From an uncultured Anaerolineae bacterium (GTDB taxonomy: Bacteria; Chloroflexota; Anaerolineae; Aggregatilineales; Phototrophicaceae), in contig CAKQCB010000004.1 in NCBI GenBank assembly GCA_934216615.1, positions 496,001-560,000 on the forward strand: 64,000 bases of DNA, written 5' to 3'. The position numbers and the translations under genes were made by a program. The notes under the pieces are model-generated. The model did not search any database. It had not been told where the DNA came from and saw only the letters and a list, made by a program, of their open reading frames with translations. Of the stretch, positions 8,663 to 16,521 are shown piece by piece (the stretch's first letter is position 1; the number at the start of each line of letters is the position of its first letter).

Positions 8663-9301
8663 TTAGCGTTCACCTAAACGGCGTTCGGTGCCTGACATCA
8701 GGCGTTGAATGTTTTCGCGGAAACGATACAAAATCAAACCTGCTAAGATCAGGGAATAAATCGCATATTCCCAGGGGATGATCTCTTGACTGGTGAGGAC
8801 GAGCATCCACACCGTCGCTAAGCCAAACATGACCAACACTGCTAAAGAAACATAACGGGTGAGGGCCACAATCGCCCCACCGATGAGTAACATCACGGCG
8901 ATGACATAAATTGGCACAATCATAAACAACGTGCCGAATGCGGTGGCCGCGCCTTTTCCACCGCGAATCGTTCCGGTGATGAGCGCGACGAAGAAGGACC
9001 AGTTATGCCCCGCAATCGCGGCGACGGCGGCAAGAACTGTTGCGAGGGCAGTATTGTTGGGGATGATTTGAACGGCGATCAGAATGGCGACGATGGCTTT
9101 GGCACTGTCGAGGAACCAGACCAAGATGCCCCAACCCATGCCCATCGCGCGGATCACATTCGTAGCGCCCATATTGCCGCTGCCAATTTCGAAGATATTG
9201 ATGCCCCGCATTTTTGCAACGATATAGGCTGTGGGAAAAGAACCGCAGAGGTAACTGATCGCAATAACGAGGGCTATGTTTACAATTGTACTCTCGCTCA
9301 T
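8663..9301 (-). CDS. plsY: Glycerol-3-phosphate acyltransferase PlsY
   Basis: Membrane enzyme of 212 residues that transfers an acyl group from acyl-phosphate to glycerol-3-phosphate, the first step of phospholipid synthesis. The three conserved cytosolic motifs are present: GSFPTAY near residue 21, FEIGSGNMGATNV (about 36-48) and TIRGGKGAATAFG (about 110-122). There are five or six hydrophobic spans. The length is normal. A divergent CAP-domain gene lies upstream, with a long inverted repeat in the gap. Confidence 0.95.
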   Translation of the reverse strand: MSESTIVNIALVIAISYLCGSFPTAYIVAKMRGINIFEIGSGNMGATNVIRAMGMGWGILVWFLDSAKAIVAILIAVQIIPNNTALATVLAAVAAIAGHNWSFFVALITGTIRGGKGAATAFGTLFMIVPIYVIAVMLLIGGAIVALTRYVSLAVLVMFGLATVWMLVLTSQEIIPWEYAIYSLILAGLILYRFRENIQRLMSGTERRLGER

Positions 9302-9359
9302 AAGAGAGCGTCACTTTCAAGCATTACGCTTACTACAACAATCAAAATAAACAGATTTA

Positions 9360-9395
9360 AGTAAAGTTTTAAAGCGTCTATACTAAAACTTTACT
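9360..9395. repeat. 11-bp inverted repeat in the plsY / CAP-protein intergenic region
   Basis: AGTAAAGTTTT (9360-9370) and AAAACTTTACT (9385-9395) are a perfect inverted pair with a 14-base spacer. They lie between two divergent genes. It could be an operator shared by both or a stem-loop; no T-run follows directly. Confidence 0.6.
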
Positions 9396-9510
9396 CTCAA
9401 TGCGATTTTAACGCATCTTTTTTTAAACAACACTTAATCTTTTAAGAAGTGACGTAGCGTTGGAAAAACGTTGTGGAAGTTACCCAAACCTACTGCTAAA
9501 ATGCGCAATT

Positions 9511-10704
9511 ATGAGAGCTAAATCCGCATTACTTCTACTTTTGACACTTTTTATCTTGTCGATCCAAGCCCCACAGGTGACGGTTGCACAAGATGTCGTC
9601 GGTGACTTATTGGCGCGGGTGAACAATTTACGCGCCAGCGTAGGTCGCCCTCCGTATTCCTTGAATGGTGCGCTTTCCGCCGCCGCTAATGACCAAGCGG
9701 TGTGGATGGCCTCTACAGGCAGCATCAGCCATACACGCCCCGACGGTTCAGGGCCACGTACCCGCGCCGCAAATGCAGGTTACCCTTCCAGCATGGTGAG
9801 TGAAAACATCTATGGCGGGGGGATTGCCACCGTCAATGACGCGTGGGTGTTCTGGGTCAACTCCGCCGTCCATTATGCAGGCATGACCAGCTCAAATTAT
9901 AACGAGATTGGCATTGGCGCGTCATTTGGAGATTTAAATACTTTCGTACTGGTCTTCGGAAATTCGGGCGGGCCGTCGCTTGCGGCGATCAATAACGCCC
10001 AAAGTTCGGGCAGCAGCGGGGGCGGTGGTGGGGTGAACTCTCAACCTGTCGCGCCGATCTCGTATGTGTTGGGGCTGGATGAAAGTGGCAATATCATGCA
10101 CGCCGTTCAACCTAGTGACACACTCGGCGATATTGCGCTCATCTATGGGTACACATGGGATGATATTCCGCGCATGATGGCGTTGAACGATATGGAAAAT
10201 GTACGTGACTTGGAGGTTGGGTCGGTATTTTTAGTCCCCGCGCGGGATAGTGCACCGCCTGAAGATGTGCCCCCCACGCCGATTCCGTCCGCCACGCCGA
10301 TGCCCTACACCATCACGCCCTATATTTATCAAAGCCCAACGCCCATCCCGACGCTGATCGCGGTACTTCCGCCCGGCGTTTCGCCCGAACCCACGCAGGT
10401 GCTGGCGACGTTGGACAGCTCGTTATTCGTCCCCTACGATGGCACCTCTACGCCTATGGCAGGGGTGGCGATGGAAGCGACATCCGCGCCAACGGCTACG
10501 CTTCAAGAAGCGAGTACGACGAACGTCCAAACACCCCAAACCGGACAAACCCGCAACGATAACAATGTCTGGATTATCGCCGCCGTAGCGGTACAGGGGA
10601 TCATCATTTTTGGGGCAGGCTTTGAATATGTGCGCCGTTCCCGCAATAAAAATAAGGTACGTCGGCGCTTTATCCCGCCCCCTGACCTTGACATTGATCT
10701 GTAA
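9511..10704 (+). CDS. Secreted CAP (SCP/PR1) domain protein with LysM and C-terminal anchor
   Basis: 397 residues from the ATG at 9511, chosen because it begins a good signal peptide (MRAKSALLLLLTLFIL). An in-frame TTG further upstream is possible. A CAP domain spans about 28-155 (NNLRASVGRPPYSLNG, ISHTRPDG, ENIYGG, NEIGIG). A Gly/Ser linker, a LysM-like segment (HAVQPSDTLGDIALIYGYTWDDIPRMM) and a long Thr/Pro region follow, with a final membrane span and basic tail (about 365-397). It is likely a wall-bound surface protein. The role of bacterial CAP domains is generally unclear. Confidence 0.85.
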   Translation: MRAKSALLLLLTLFILSIQAPQVTVAQDVVGDLLARVNNLRASVGRPPYSLNGALSAAANDQAVWMASTGSISHTRPDGSGPRTRAANAGYPSSMVSENIYGGGIATVNDAWVFWVNSAVHYAGMTSSNYNEIGIGASFGDLNTFVLVFGNSGGPSLAAINNAQSSGSSGGGGGVNSQPVAPISYVLGLDESGNIMHAVQPSDTLGDIALIYGYTWDDIPRMMALNDMENVRDLEVGSVFLVPARDSAPPEDVPPTPIPSATPMPYTITPYIYQSPTPIPTLIAVLPPGVSPEPTQVLATLDSSLFVPYDGTSTPMAGVAMEATSAPTATLQEASTTNVQTPQTGQTRNDNNVWIIAAVAVQGIIIFGAGFEYVRRSRNKNKVRRRFIPPPDLDIDL

Positions 10705-10741
10705 CGTTCCCTGTTTTTTCTGAACTCTAGAAACAGGATGA

Positions 10742-10779
10742 AAAAAAAGCGGATGAGGCTTAGCTCATCCGCTTTTTTT
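10742..10779. terminator. Bidirectional terminator
   Basis: A perfect 16-bp stem including A/T ends (10742-10757 with 10764-10779) closes a six-base loop. It lies between convergent genes, the CAP protein (+) and the LLM oxidoreductase (-), and has a T-run in either direction. Confidence 0.92.
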
Positions 10780-10806
10780 ATGGCGTGGTGATGGTGAGGA
10801 TGTACT

Positions 10807-11826
10807 TTATCGCTCAATCACGGGCAGTTGATATAACTGGCTCAACAGTTCATAGGAGTAGCGTCTTGCTTCATGATCGTGAACAATCGTCAGCACCATC
10901 ACCTCATCCGCTTGGGTGTCTGTGATGAGTTGGTCCAACTGCGCTTTGACCGTTGTCGGACTTCCGACAATATGCCGTGTGATCAACTGCGCGAGCATGT
11001 CGCGTTCGTGGGGTTTTAAGGGGTAATTCAACACTTCTTCAGGGCTGGATAACAAGCCACGAATCCCCAATTGTAGGGACAGGAACATGAACCCCACCGA
11101 AAGCGCCAGATGATACGCTTCTTCATCCGTGTCGGCACAGATGACCGATGCGGCTAAGATCGCATGTGGTTTGGAGAAGGTTTCTGAAGGGCGAAAGTGC
11201 TGACGGTACTGGAGCATCGCAGGCACCGCAATATCCCCGCCGATGTGATGCGCGAATGAAAAGCCAAGCCCCAACTGCGCCGACATCTGCGAACTAAACC
11301 CACTCGACCCCAACAACCAAACGGGCGGTAACGGGACATCTACAGGCGAGGCCTTCACCTTTTGAAAAGGGTGATTTTCAGGAAAATTGTCCGTCGCAAA
11401 GGCTTGGAGTTCGGCGAATTCTTGCGGGAAGTCTTCAGCGGTCAGCTTTTCGTGAGAGCGCCGTAACGCTAAGGCGGTCATGGCATCTGTCCCCGGCGCG
11501 CGTCCAATGCCAAGATCAATGCGGTTGGGAAATAGTGCTTCGAGCAGACGGAACGACTCTACCACTTTGAGCGGGGCATGATTCGGAAGCATCACGCCCC
11601 CCGACCCGACGCGGATGCGTTGGGTTTGTTGGGCGATCTGGCCGATCATAATATCTGGGCTGGTGCTGGCAATCCCCGCTGAATTGTGATGTTCAGCCAG
11701 CCAATAACGGGTATAACCTAAACGGTCGGCAAAACGGGCGAGATCAATTGTGTTCCGTAACGCTTGGATACTATTTGCCCCACTGGGGATTGGGGAAACA
11801 TCTAAAATCGAAAGGGGGATGGTCAT
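10807..11826 (-). CDS. LLM-class flavin-dependent oxidoreductase (luciferase-like)
   Basis: 339-residue cytosolic TIM-barrel protein. The N-terminus PLSILDVSPIPSG, then YTRYWLAEHHN (about 37-47), VGSGGVMLPNHAPL and IDLGIGRAPGTD are hallmarks of the group of bacterial luciferase-like monooxygenases that includes E. coli YhbW. The family uses FMNH2 or, in some members, F420; the cofactor and substrate cannot be fixed here. It is a single gene, convergent with the CAP protein and separated from it by a strong bidirectional terminator. Confidence 0.9.
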   Translation of the reverse strand: MTIPLSILDVSPIPSGANSIQALRNTIDLARFADRLGYTRYWLAEHHNSAGIASTSPDIMIGQIAQQTQRIRVGSGGVMLPNHAPLKVVESFRLLEALFPNRIDLGIGRAPGTDAMTALALRRSHEKLTAEDFPQEFAELQAFATDNFPENHPFQKVKASPVDVPLPPVWLLGSSGFSSQMSAQLGLGFSFAHHIGGDIAVPAMLQYRQHFRPSETFSKPHAILAASVICADTDEEAYHLALSVGFMFLSLQLGIRGLLSSPEEVLNYPLKPHERDMLAQLITRHIVGSPTTVKAQLDQLITDTQADEVMVLTIVHDHEARRYSYELLSQLYQLPVIER

Positions 11827-12021
11827 TGATTTTTATCTCTAAAATGTGTCATGTTATTATTGTTTAGATGGCCAGTTGGGCCGAAGTATTACCCGAAACA
11901 GGACTTTTCGTACTGATGCACAGAAATGAATTCACAAGGTATACTGTGTAAAAATATTTCTGGTCACAGGGTTTATAATCGAACTTGACTCTATAACTAC
12001 GGACGGTAAAGGGGAAACCAC

Positions 12022-13104
12022 ATGGGGAAACGGGTAGGGAGTGTTCTGCTTGTTCTCGTCGTGATCGCAGCAACAGTAGGTGTGGTCAGTGTACTTGCAG
12101 CACCATCAGGACAATTTGGGACGGGCTGGACTGCCCAATATTTTAATAATGCAGAATTGAGCGGCTCGCCTGTTTTTACAGAGGCATTACCCGGTGGGAT
12201 TCAGTTCAACTGGGGAACTGGCAGTCCAAACAGCACTGTGCCTGTGGATAATTTCTCTGTGCGCTTTACGTCCGTACAAAACTTGGTCGGCGGGATTTAT
12301 TCCTTCGGCGTGACCTCTGACGATGGCGTGCGCGTTTATATTGATAATGTGCTGGTCTTGGATCGTTGGGGCGGGCGCGTCGCGACCACCGATATTTTTG
12401 AGCAATCGCTCACCGCAGGGCCACACACCTTCCAAGTTGATTATCAAGAATTGGTAGACAATGCGCTGGTTCAATTCCAATTCAACTTGGTTTCACCTCA
12501 AGGTGTCATCCCCCCAACGCAGATTCAAGGCGGGGGCGGTTTTGTCCCCACACCTTTTGGAACGCCTGAAGCGACATGGTTCCCAACCCGCGTACCACCG
12601 ACAGCCCTGCCACAAATTCCCCCCGGCGCTTTGACCGGAACGGTCATTCGTGCGCAAGTGTTGTTAGCGCGTAATGCCCCGTATTTTGCGGGCGGTGTTG
12701 TGGGACGCTTACAACGCGGACAAACCTATCAAGTGATTGGGCGAGATGATGATGCCCGTTGGTTCTTGCTCCAATTGAGCGGGTTCCAAGGCTGGGTTTG
12801 GGGACACTATCTGTTTGTGAATGGCAATGAATTTAATGCCCCTGTGATCGATGCGTTCACCGCCGCAGGGATTGCCAACACAGGCGTGATTGCCCAGACC
12901 AACGCAGTCCTGCGTTTACGCGCCGCGCCAACCACCGATTCCCCCCAAACAGGACGGATTCCTTGGGGTGACCTGTTACCCATCACGGGACGGTCAGGTA
13001 ATAACCTGTGGTATCAAGTGGTTTTTAGAGGCACAACCGGCTGGGTCGCGGCTGAATTTGTCACGATTTTAGAAGGGGATGTGAACAGCCTTCCTGCGCA
13101 CTAA
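12022..13104 (+). CDS. Secreted PA14 and double SH3b protein
   Basis: 360 residues with a signal peptide (VGSVLLVLVVIAATVGVVSVLAAP). A PA14 carbohydrate-binding-type domain spans about 32-155 (WTAQYFNNAELSG, FSVRFTS, YSFGVTSDDGVRVYIDNVLVLDRWGG). A Pro-rich linker precedes two SH3b domains (about 208-275 and 288-352, each ending in a GWV segment). GGGGAAA precedes the start, and a TATAAT lies at 11974-11979. It is presumably exported to bind surface glycans or peptidoglycan; no catalytic domain is visible. Confidence 0.85.
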   Translation: MGKRVGSVLLVLVVIAATVGVVSVLAAPSGQFGTGWTAQYFNNAELSGSPVFTEALPGGIQFNWGTGSPNSTVPVDNFSVRFTSVQNLVGGIYSFGVTSDDGVRVYIDNVLVLDRWGGRVATTDIFEQSLTAGPHTFQVDYQELVDNALVQFQFNLVSPQGVIPPTQIQGGGGFVPTPFGTPEATWFPTRVPPTALPQIPPGALTGTVIRAQVLLARNAPYFAGGVVGRLQRGQTYQVIGRDDDARWFLLQLSGFQGWVWGHYLFVNGNEFNAPVIDAFTAAGIANTGVIAQTNAVLRLRAAPTTDSPQTGRIPWGDLLPITGRSGNNLWYQVVFRGTTGWVAAEFVTILEGDVNSLPAH

Positions 13105-13114
13105 ACAAATCATC

Positions 13115-13150
13115 AAAAGACTTTCTCTGTACAAGGGAAAGTCTTTTTTT
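13115..13150 (+). terminator. Terminator after the PA14-SH3b gene
   Basis: AAAAGACTTTC (13115-13125) pairs with GAAAGTCTTTT (13137-13147), and the T-run continues beyond the stem. Confidence 0.88.
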
Positions 13151-13184
13151 ATCCCGCTCTGATGGGGGGATAGACAAACCATAA

Positions 13185-13223
13185 AAGCAGTCAGCCCATT
13201 TTAAAAACAGGGCATGACTGCTT
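13185..13223. repeat. Stem-loop of unknown role upstream of the 13320 gene
   Basis: AAGCAGTCA-GCCC (13185-13197) pairs with GGGC-A-TGACTGCTT (13210-13223) with one bulged base. No T-run follows on the plus strand. It could be a leader structure of the next gene or part of a small RNA. Confidence 0.4.
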
Positions 13224-13319
13224 CTGGAGACTTTGCCAAATTTCAGGTACACTCGATACCGATTTAGTATAAACGAGTATGCGTGTCTTGAATTCTCGAT
13301 ACGCTTTTTGGAGGATTGT

Positions 13320-13733
13320 ATGGCGACGGATGCGCGGACGTGGTTTTACTCAACGCCGCAAGCGCGACCTTTCTTCATCGAAGAACGGGTCAATCATACG
13401 CTGTGGAAACACCGCTTATCAAATATTTATATGACCTGTACCCAAGCTGAAGTCCCGATCATGATGGAAGGGCGTTGGCAAGGTGAGATGCCCATTCAGT
13501 TTGAATGGGAACCCGGGAAATACTTCATCCTGCGCACAGGCGAAGAAGTGAAAGAAATCATCGGCGTGTTGCGCCAAATTTTGATGATGCGCCCTTCATT
13601 CACCTATCAAAGTGTGGATGGCATGTACGTGGTTGAATGGCACGTAGACGGGGGCGACGAACGCCTGAAAGCCATTCAAGGCAATCCTCAATATCAAGGG
13701 TTACGCCGTTTAAAGCGACCCGCCACCACGTAA
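13320..13733 (+). CDS. Small protein of unknown function
   Basis: 137 residues from the ATG at 13320, set by GGAGG at 13310-13314. The frame is open upstream but has no ribosome site there. The product is soluble and rich in Trp, Met and aromatic residues (ARTWFYSTPQARPFF, GEMPIQFEWEPGKYF, YVVEWHVDGGDE). No membrane span, signal or known motif is visible. It looks like a single-domain cytosolic alpha/beta protein and is followed by its own terminator. Confidence 0.75.
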   Translation: MATDARTWFYSTPQARPFFIEERVNHTLWKHRLSNIYMTCTQAEVPIMMEGRWQGEMPIQFEWEPGKYFILRTGEEVKEIIGVLRQILMMRPSFTYQSVDGMYVVEWHVDGGDERLKAIQGNPQYQGLRRLKRPATT

Positions 13734-13825
13734 GTTTTGGTTGAGCAACCTTGTCTGCAAATTGACCGCGCTGCTTGTAATGAGCGTTTCATTTGATAGA
13801 GACATGAAACTGAAAGCATTTCATG

Positions 13826-13862
13826 ACAAGCGGTGATAGTTTCCTATCGCCGCTTGTTTATT
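13826..13862 (+). terminator. Terminator after the 13320-13733 gene
   Basis: ACAAGCGGTGATAG (13826-13839) pairs with CTATCGCCGCTTGT (13844-13857) with one G-U pair and a TTTC loop, followed by TTATT. Confidence 0.75.
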
Positions 13863-13921
13863 AAACGGTAAAAATTTTTCTCTTATCGCTAGACAGTTCA
13901 TATTCTTTTTGAGGATGTATG

Positions 13922-14371
13922 ATGACGCAGGCAAAATTGCATTTAGAAACGGGTTTAAAAACCGTGGCCAAAGTCCGTGATCATGAAGTGGTCATTGATG
14001 AACCGATTGAGCAGGGCGGAACCGATGAAGGCCCTACCCCCGTAGAAGCGGTACTCGCCGCGTTAGGGGCGTGTGCGGCCATCACCGCACGGTTATATGC
14101 ACAGCGTAAAGGCTGGAACTTAGAATCCGTCGAGATCGATTTAAACCTAGACCGCAACGTGAGCGCGAAAGATCATCCCCTGTATAAAGGTGAAGCAGAG
14201 ATTATCAACGTGTTTCGTCAACGCATGAATTTTGTTGGCGACTTGACGTTAGAACAAAAAGAACGTCTTTTGGAAATTGCGGGGCGGTGTAATGTGCACC
14301 GTGTTTTAACCACGCCGAACCTGATGATCGAAGAACTCGTCACCGACGAAGAATTAGGCGAACACTTCTAG
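13922..14371 (+). CDS. OsmC/Ohr family protein
   Basis: 149 residues. Two adjacent ATGs occur (13919, 13922) after GAGGA at 13911-13915; 13922 has the better spacing. OsmC-family signs are the PTPVEAVLAALGACAAITAR helix with the first redox Cys (about residue 52) and GRCNVHRVLTTP with the second Cys near 124. These enzymes reduce organic hydroperoxides in the cytosol using the paired Cys residues. The length is normal. The gene stands alone and ends at a terminator that abuts the next gene. Confidence 0.9.
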   Translation: MTQAKLHLETGLKTVAKVRDHEVVIDEPIEQGGTDEGPTPVEAVLAALGACAAITARLYAQRKGWNLESVEIDLNLDRNVSAKDHPLYKGEAEIINVFRQRMNFVGDLTLEQKERLLEIAGRCNVHRVLTTPNLMIEELVTDEELGEHF

Positions 14372-14444
14372 TTCTTGGGATGAGGCCTTAAGGTTTGGGG
14401 GGCGCAGGATATTCCAAGCTGTCATACAATGAAGTTATCTTGTT

Positions 14445-14486
14445 CAAAAGGTTTCCCGTTTTAGCGAAAGAAACCTTTTGTTTTTT
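14445..14486 (+). terminator. Terminator immediately before a lipoprotein gene
   Basis: CAAAAGGTTTC (14445-14455) pairs with GAAACCTTTTG (14470-14480) and six Ts follow. The T-run leads straight into GAGGAGA, the ribosome site of the next gene, so it ends the OsmC transcript and may attenuate the lipoprotein gene. Confidence 0.85.
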
Positions 14487-14503
14487 GAGGAGAAACTGTT
14501 GTA

Positions 14504-15085
14504 ATGAAACACTCACCTATTTGGATTGTCTTGCTTTGTTCTATGGTCATCGCAGTCAGCGCCTGTAGCCAACTTGGTGGAGCTAACGTCCCCCCTTCAG
14601 GGGATACTTCGACGGATGCCAGTGCCGCCCAACAATTCGTGCCTGACTTACAAGGCTACTACTCAACCAATGCAAACAGCATCGTCGATGCCCTGACGAC
14701 TTTTGGGGGTGGGGCTTCCTTAGTTTCTGGTAACCCAGCCGCCGCGTTACTCATCGCCCAAATTGATGGGATGATCGCGTGCTATCAAAACACGGGTGCA
14801 GTTGCCGCCAAAGTCTACGTTGAGCAGAACTTTGCGCAGGTCCTGCAAGGTCAAATCCCCTCAATGGGTGTGCTGGCTGTCATCAACCAAGACCGCGTCG
14901 TGAATAACTTCCTTCAATGTGCGTTAGGCAGTTCGCAGGGTTTGAGCGCGCAGAATGCACAAGTCCAGCCTTGCGGTGGTTCAGGCACGTTTATGTCTGG
15001 TAACGAAACTCTGCATTATCTGTATGCTTCGACGGACAATAATATGTGCGCGACGTTCCAATCTTTCTTCCCTGTGGGACGTTAA
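14504..15085 (+). CDS. Lipoprotein of unknown function
   Basis: 193 residues with a lipoprotein signal (MKHSPIWIVLLCSMVIAVSAC; lipobox VSAC, Cys about residue 21). The mature part is Ala/Gln/Asn-rich with five further Cys (around DGMIACYQN, FLQCALG, VQPCGG, NNMCAT). These may form disulfides outside the membrane. No known domain is recognised. GAGGAG precedes the start. The repeat-rich non-coding segment begins directly after the stop. Confidence 0.8.
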   Translation: MKHSPIWIVLLCSMVIAVSACSQLGGANVPPSGDTSTDASAAQQFVPDLQGYYSTNANSIVDALTTFGGGASLVSGNPAAALLIAQIDGMIACYQNTGAVAAKVYVEQNFAQVLQGQIPSMGVLAVINQDRVVNNFLQCALGSSQGLSAQNAQVQPCGGSGTFMSGNETLHYLYASTDNNMCATFQSFFPVGR

Positions 15086-15090
15086 GCTAC

Positions 15091-15487
15091 ACCTCACCCC
15101 GCTAGTAGCCATCAAGGGCACCTCACCCTGACGGGGTCGTGCCCTCTCCGTTTTGTTTCTGCCTCTAATCTGTTGTTGCTAAATAGCGATGGAATCACTA
15201 TACGACACCTCACCCCGATAGCTACGCTATCGTGCCCTCTCCGTGGGGGAGAGGGCGAGAAGAATCACGTACATAAGAGGACTTTGTAGGGGCAAGGCGA
15301 TGCTTTGCCCACAAAATTTAACCTACCACAAGATTAGAAGTGTCTTTTGTCCTCTCCCCATGGAGAGGACGGCTAAGCGAAGCGCAGCAGGTGAGGTGCA
15401 TTTGAAGCAAACAAGGCAGGTCTTGTCCCCTTGCCCACAAAATTTAGAAGCATCTTTTCGGCTGAGCATCAGCGAAGCAGGTGAGGT
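15091..15487. repeat. Cluster of dispersed ACCTCACC/GGTGAGGT elements
   Basis: This gene-free stretch is built from one complete 191-bp element (15207-15397) flanked by truncated pieces (starting at 15091 and 15120, and ending at 15487). The complete copy starts ACCTCACC, ends GGTGAGGT, and contains small palindromes such as CCTCTCC..GGAGAGG, GATAGC..GCTATC and a GGGCAAGGCGATGCTTTGCCC hairpin. The last copy ends two bases before the stop codon of the minus-strand gene at 15490. Related copies are near 41.4, 48.9, 56.2 and 58.6-59.0 kb. Confidence 0.85.
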
Positions 15488-15489
15488 AT

Positions 15490-16110
15490 TTACCCGCGCG
15501 AGCGTTCCATCTGAACCATCAAGAGCAAGCCGAGGATCACCTGCATTTCTTCGTCACGGCTTAATTCACCTTCAAGACGGCTGATGGTGAACGATGATTC
15601 GAAAAAGGAAGGTTCTTTCTTCAAACGCATGACGGGTTGGCCGGTCTTTTCATCATCCCCGCGATACACGGTGTAAGAAGGATTGAAGAAATAGCCTGTG
15701 AACATCCCAATGATCGAGATTTCATTGGCGATACTGTCCAAAATCTTCACCCATGCGTTATCTTCGGTGATGACAAAATTTTGCTGACCGGAGGGATTCA
15801 TCAAATTCCAGTGAGAATTCCAAATCGAACGCAAACCTTTGTGCTTCATCGTCCCAATTTGACGACCATCCACGTGGGTGATCGAGTAATTTGCATTGAA
15901 GTCGAGGATACGATCCGCATTGATGGCGAACAGTTGGTTGGTTTTCTGTTCATCTTGGTAGATGCGAATATCCTCTTTTAATTTGAATGTTTTTTGATGA
16001 ACATACAGGAGCAAATTACCCATTGCGTCACGCACAAATACGCGGGGCGCTAACGCCACCAATTTGAAATTCATCTTTAATGGGTACGTAATTGCAGACT
16101 GTTGTGTCAT
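15490..16110 (-). CDS. LURP-one-related / scramblase-like (tubby-fold) protein
   Basis: 206 residues, soluble. The pattern of short beta strands resembles LURP-one-related/DUF567 proteins, which share the tubby C-terminal fold with phospholipid scramblases: FKLVALAPRVFVRDAMGNLLLYVHQKTFKLKEDIRIYQDE at residues 13-52, then YSITHVDGRQIGTMKHKG and YTVYRGDD..GQPVMRLKKEPSFFES. Bacterial members have no firm function. TAGGAAAA precedes the ATG. The 3' end touches the repeat cluster. Confidence 0.65.
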   Translation of the reverse strand: MTQQSAITYPLKMNFKLVALAPRVFVRDAMGNLLLYVHQKTFKLKEDIRIYQDEQKTNQLFAINADRILDFNANYSITHVDGRQIGTMKHKGLRSIWNSHWNLMNPSGQQNFVITEDNAWVKILDSIANEISIIGMFTGYFFNPSYTVYRGDDEKTGQPVMRLKKEPSFFESSFTISRLEGELSRDEEMQVILGLLLMVQMERSRG

Positions 16111-16219
16111 AGAATTTTCCTAAAAACGATAAAAAGATAGGGCAATAGATTTATTATAGAGGAAATAAAAATTCCTGCTGAAATAAATCAAAAATAGGAA
16201 AAGGGTCTTTTGTTCAACA

Positions 16220-16240
16220 ACAGGTACCCTGTGTTATAGT
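16220..16240 (+). promoter_or_regulatory. Putative promoter with internal palindrome at the head of the ASKHA operon
   Basis: TATAGT at 16235-16240 is a plausible -10. A weak GTTCAA at 16212-16217 gives a 17-base spacer. The palindrome ACAGG-TAC-CCTGT (16220-16232) sits inside the spacer and could bind a regulator. The first ATG of the operon (16249) is only eight bases after the -10 and has no ribosome site, which fits a leaderless message. Confidence 0.4.
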
Positions 16241-16248
16241 GGATAATT

Positions 16249-16521
16249 ATGGCAATTCAAGATGAACCACCTGAATGGCTAACCGCGCTTCAATCCCGAG
16301 GTTGGGGACGGTTGTTTTCTGTGTTATTAACCATCATTGAACCTGTGGGGCCGTTAGGCGCTCAATTGTTGTGGGTTGCCCAACCTGCCACGCGGTTCAT
16401 TGGAGGCAAGGTTTGGGGGAACGCGCTTCACGAGTTGGCGCAGGCTTTAGAAACCCCCGCAGGAATAGAGACATTACGCAGTTATATTGACCCTACGCCT
16501 GAAGGAGAAACGGGTGAATAG
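16249..16521 (+). CDS. Small protein, first gene of the ASKHA operon
   Basis: 90 residues of unknown function. The N-terminus carries PPEWLTALQ, similar to the P-x-W-L motifs repeated in the 1720-residue protein of the same operon. A moderately hydrophobic middle (LFSVLLTIIEPVGPLGAQLLWV) could be a membrane-associated helix, and the C-terminus is acidic. No ribosome site is visible before the ATG and the putative promoter is only a few bases away. The end overlaps the next gene's GTG start by eight bases, so the two are translationally coupled. Confidence 0.65.
   Translation: MAIQDEPPEWLTALQSRGWGRLFSVLLTIIEPVGPLGAQLLWVAQPATRFIGGKVWGNALHELAQALETPAGIETLRSYIDPTPEGETGE

Noticed and set aside
15243..15584. 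Plus-strand frame across the repeat cluster
   Set aside because: It translates the palindromic repeats and then the antisense of the LURP-like gene; no recognisable protein.
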